In this document: piece after piece, positions 63,819 through 64,000 of the stretch
How positions within the stretch are numbered: position 1 is the stretch's first letter
How the letters are laid out: each line of letters starts with the position of its first letter
Assembly (NCBI GenBank): GCA_944325035.1
Contig: CALUYM010000001.1
Span: 496,001-560,000 of the forward strand
Direction of reading: 5' to 3'
From: an uncultured Anaeroplasmataceae bacterium
GTDB taxonomy: Bacteria; Bacillota_I; Bacilli_A; Acholeplasmatales; Anaeroplasmataceae
Length of the DNA stretch: 64,000 nt
The notes under the pieces: model-generated
Told to the model about the DNA's origin: nothing
Database searches by the model: none
Seen by the model: only the letters and a program-made list of their open reading frames with translations
Made by a program: the position numbers and the translations under genes

Positions 63819-64000
63819 CTATTTTAACTCCTTTCTTATATTCTAAAAAGTTTTTGATAGCACGAATTTGTCCCATATACCCAGTACATCGACATAAATT
63901 TCCTTGCAAATAGGCTCTAATCTCCTCTTCTGTTGGATTTATCAATTCATTTACCATTGCTAAAACATTCATTATAAAACCGACATTACAAAAACCACAT
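63811..64000 (-). CDS. Xanthine dehydrogenase-type [2Fe-2S] subunit, C-terminal part (cut by window edge)
   Basis: The last 62 residues are visible. [16 protein letters not shown] and [19 protein letters not shown] are the two cysteine motifs of the second [2Fe-2S] domain in XdhC/CoxS-type proteins, which pass electrons from the molybdenum centre. The stop TGA overlaps the start of the large subunit gene. The plant-type first cluster lies beyond base 64000. Confidence 0.92.
   Translation of the reverse strand, partial: CGFCNVGFIMNVLAMVNELINPTEEEIRAYLQGNLCRCTGYMGQIRAIKNFLEYKKGVKIDE

Noticed and set aside
1..64000. CRISPR arrays, tRNA or rRNA genes, complete insertion sequences, alternative genetic code
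   Set aside because: No regularly spaced repeats, no cloverleaf or rRNA signatures and no transposase were seen; TGA acts as stop and TGG encodes Trp.

Overview
The window is AT-rich (roughly 30% G+C by eye) and looks like chromosome of a low-GC, endospore-forming Firmicute of the Bacilli/Erysipelotrichia kind. Supporting signs are spoIIAA-spoIIAB-spoVAC-spoVAD-spoVAE, a divergent dipicolinate synthase subunit A, a spoVID/ysxE-like pair next to engB, the recU-ponA pair, a thrS T-box, infC-rpmI-rplT behind an L20 leader, and hrcA-grpE-dnaK-dnaJ behind a CIRCE-like operator. TGA is used as a stop and TGG as Trp, so this is the standard bacterial code. Nearly every gene lies on the minus strand; the plus-strand exceptions are recU-ponA, one GNAT gene, one small Pro/Tyr-rich gene and a recombinase remnant.

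Layout. 1-7.5 kb: thioredoxin reductase (cut by the window edge), thioredoxin, two MATE exporters, thrS with its T-box leader, and a soluble GGDEF protein. 7.7-11.1 kb: dpaA, then divergent recU-ponA. 11.1-20.3 kb: an LRR lipoprotein-like protein behind a heterodimeric ABC exporter, then a tightly overlapping run (flavin reductase, Nudix, QueH, patatin, metallophosphoesterase with a probable frameshift, membrane protein). 20.5-24 kb: CPBP protease and the spoIIA/spoVA cluster, which lacks sigF. 24.2-28.4 kb: a second heterodimeric ABC exporter with an unknown leading gene. 28.4-29.9 kb: a 1.6-kb gene desert. 30.6-33.1 kb: a GC-rich foreign island between imperfect inverted repeats, carrying an intact GrpB-cytidine deaminase fusion and decayed regulator and recombinase genes.

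33.1-38.4 kb: DEAD-box helicase with a terminator-like leader, a probable 6S RNA, a divergent glmU, and infC-rpmI-rplT in which L20 carries an extra Rho_N/SAP-like tail. 38.4-41.5 kb: a four-gene cassette (secreted protein, anchored protein, short ABC ATPase, permease), with a divergent GNAT gene bracketed by two near-identical 18-bp palindromes; this is the best candidate here for an undescribed system. 41.8-44.1 kb: rpsU, mtaB, rsmE. 44.5-49 kb: a catabolite-controlled operon of permease, hydantoinase-A-like protein and HExxH protein with two cre-like boxes at its promoter. 49.1-53.9 kb: heat-shock operon. 54.1-57.3 kb: spore-coat-like pair, engB, PHP phosphoesterase. 57.8-64 kb: dxs, an anion permease, and a xanthine-dehydrogenase cluster (MobA-like protein, molybdenum subunit, Fe-S subunit cut by the edge).

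All functional calls come from reading motifs and gene order; no database search was run. I saw no tRNA, rRNA, CRISPR array or complete insertion sequence.
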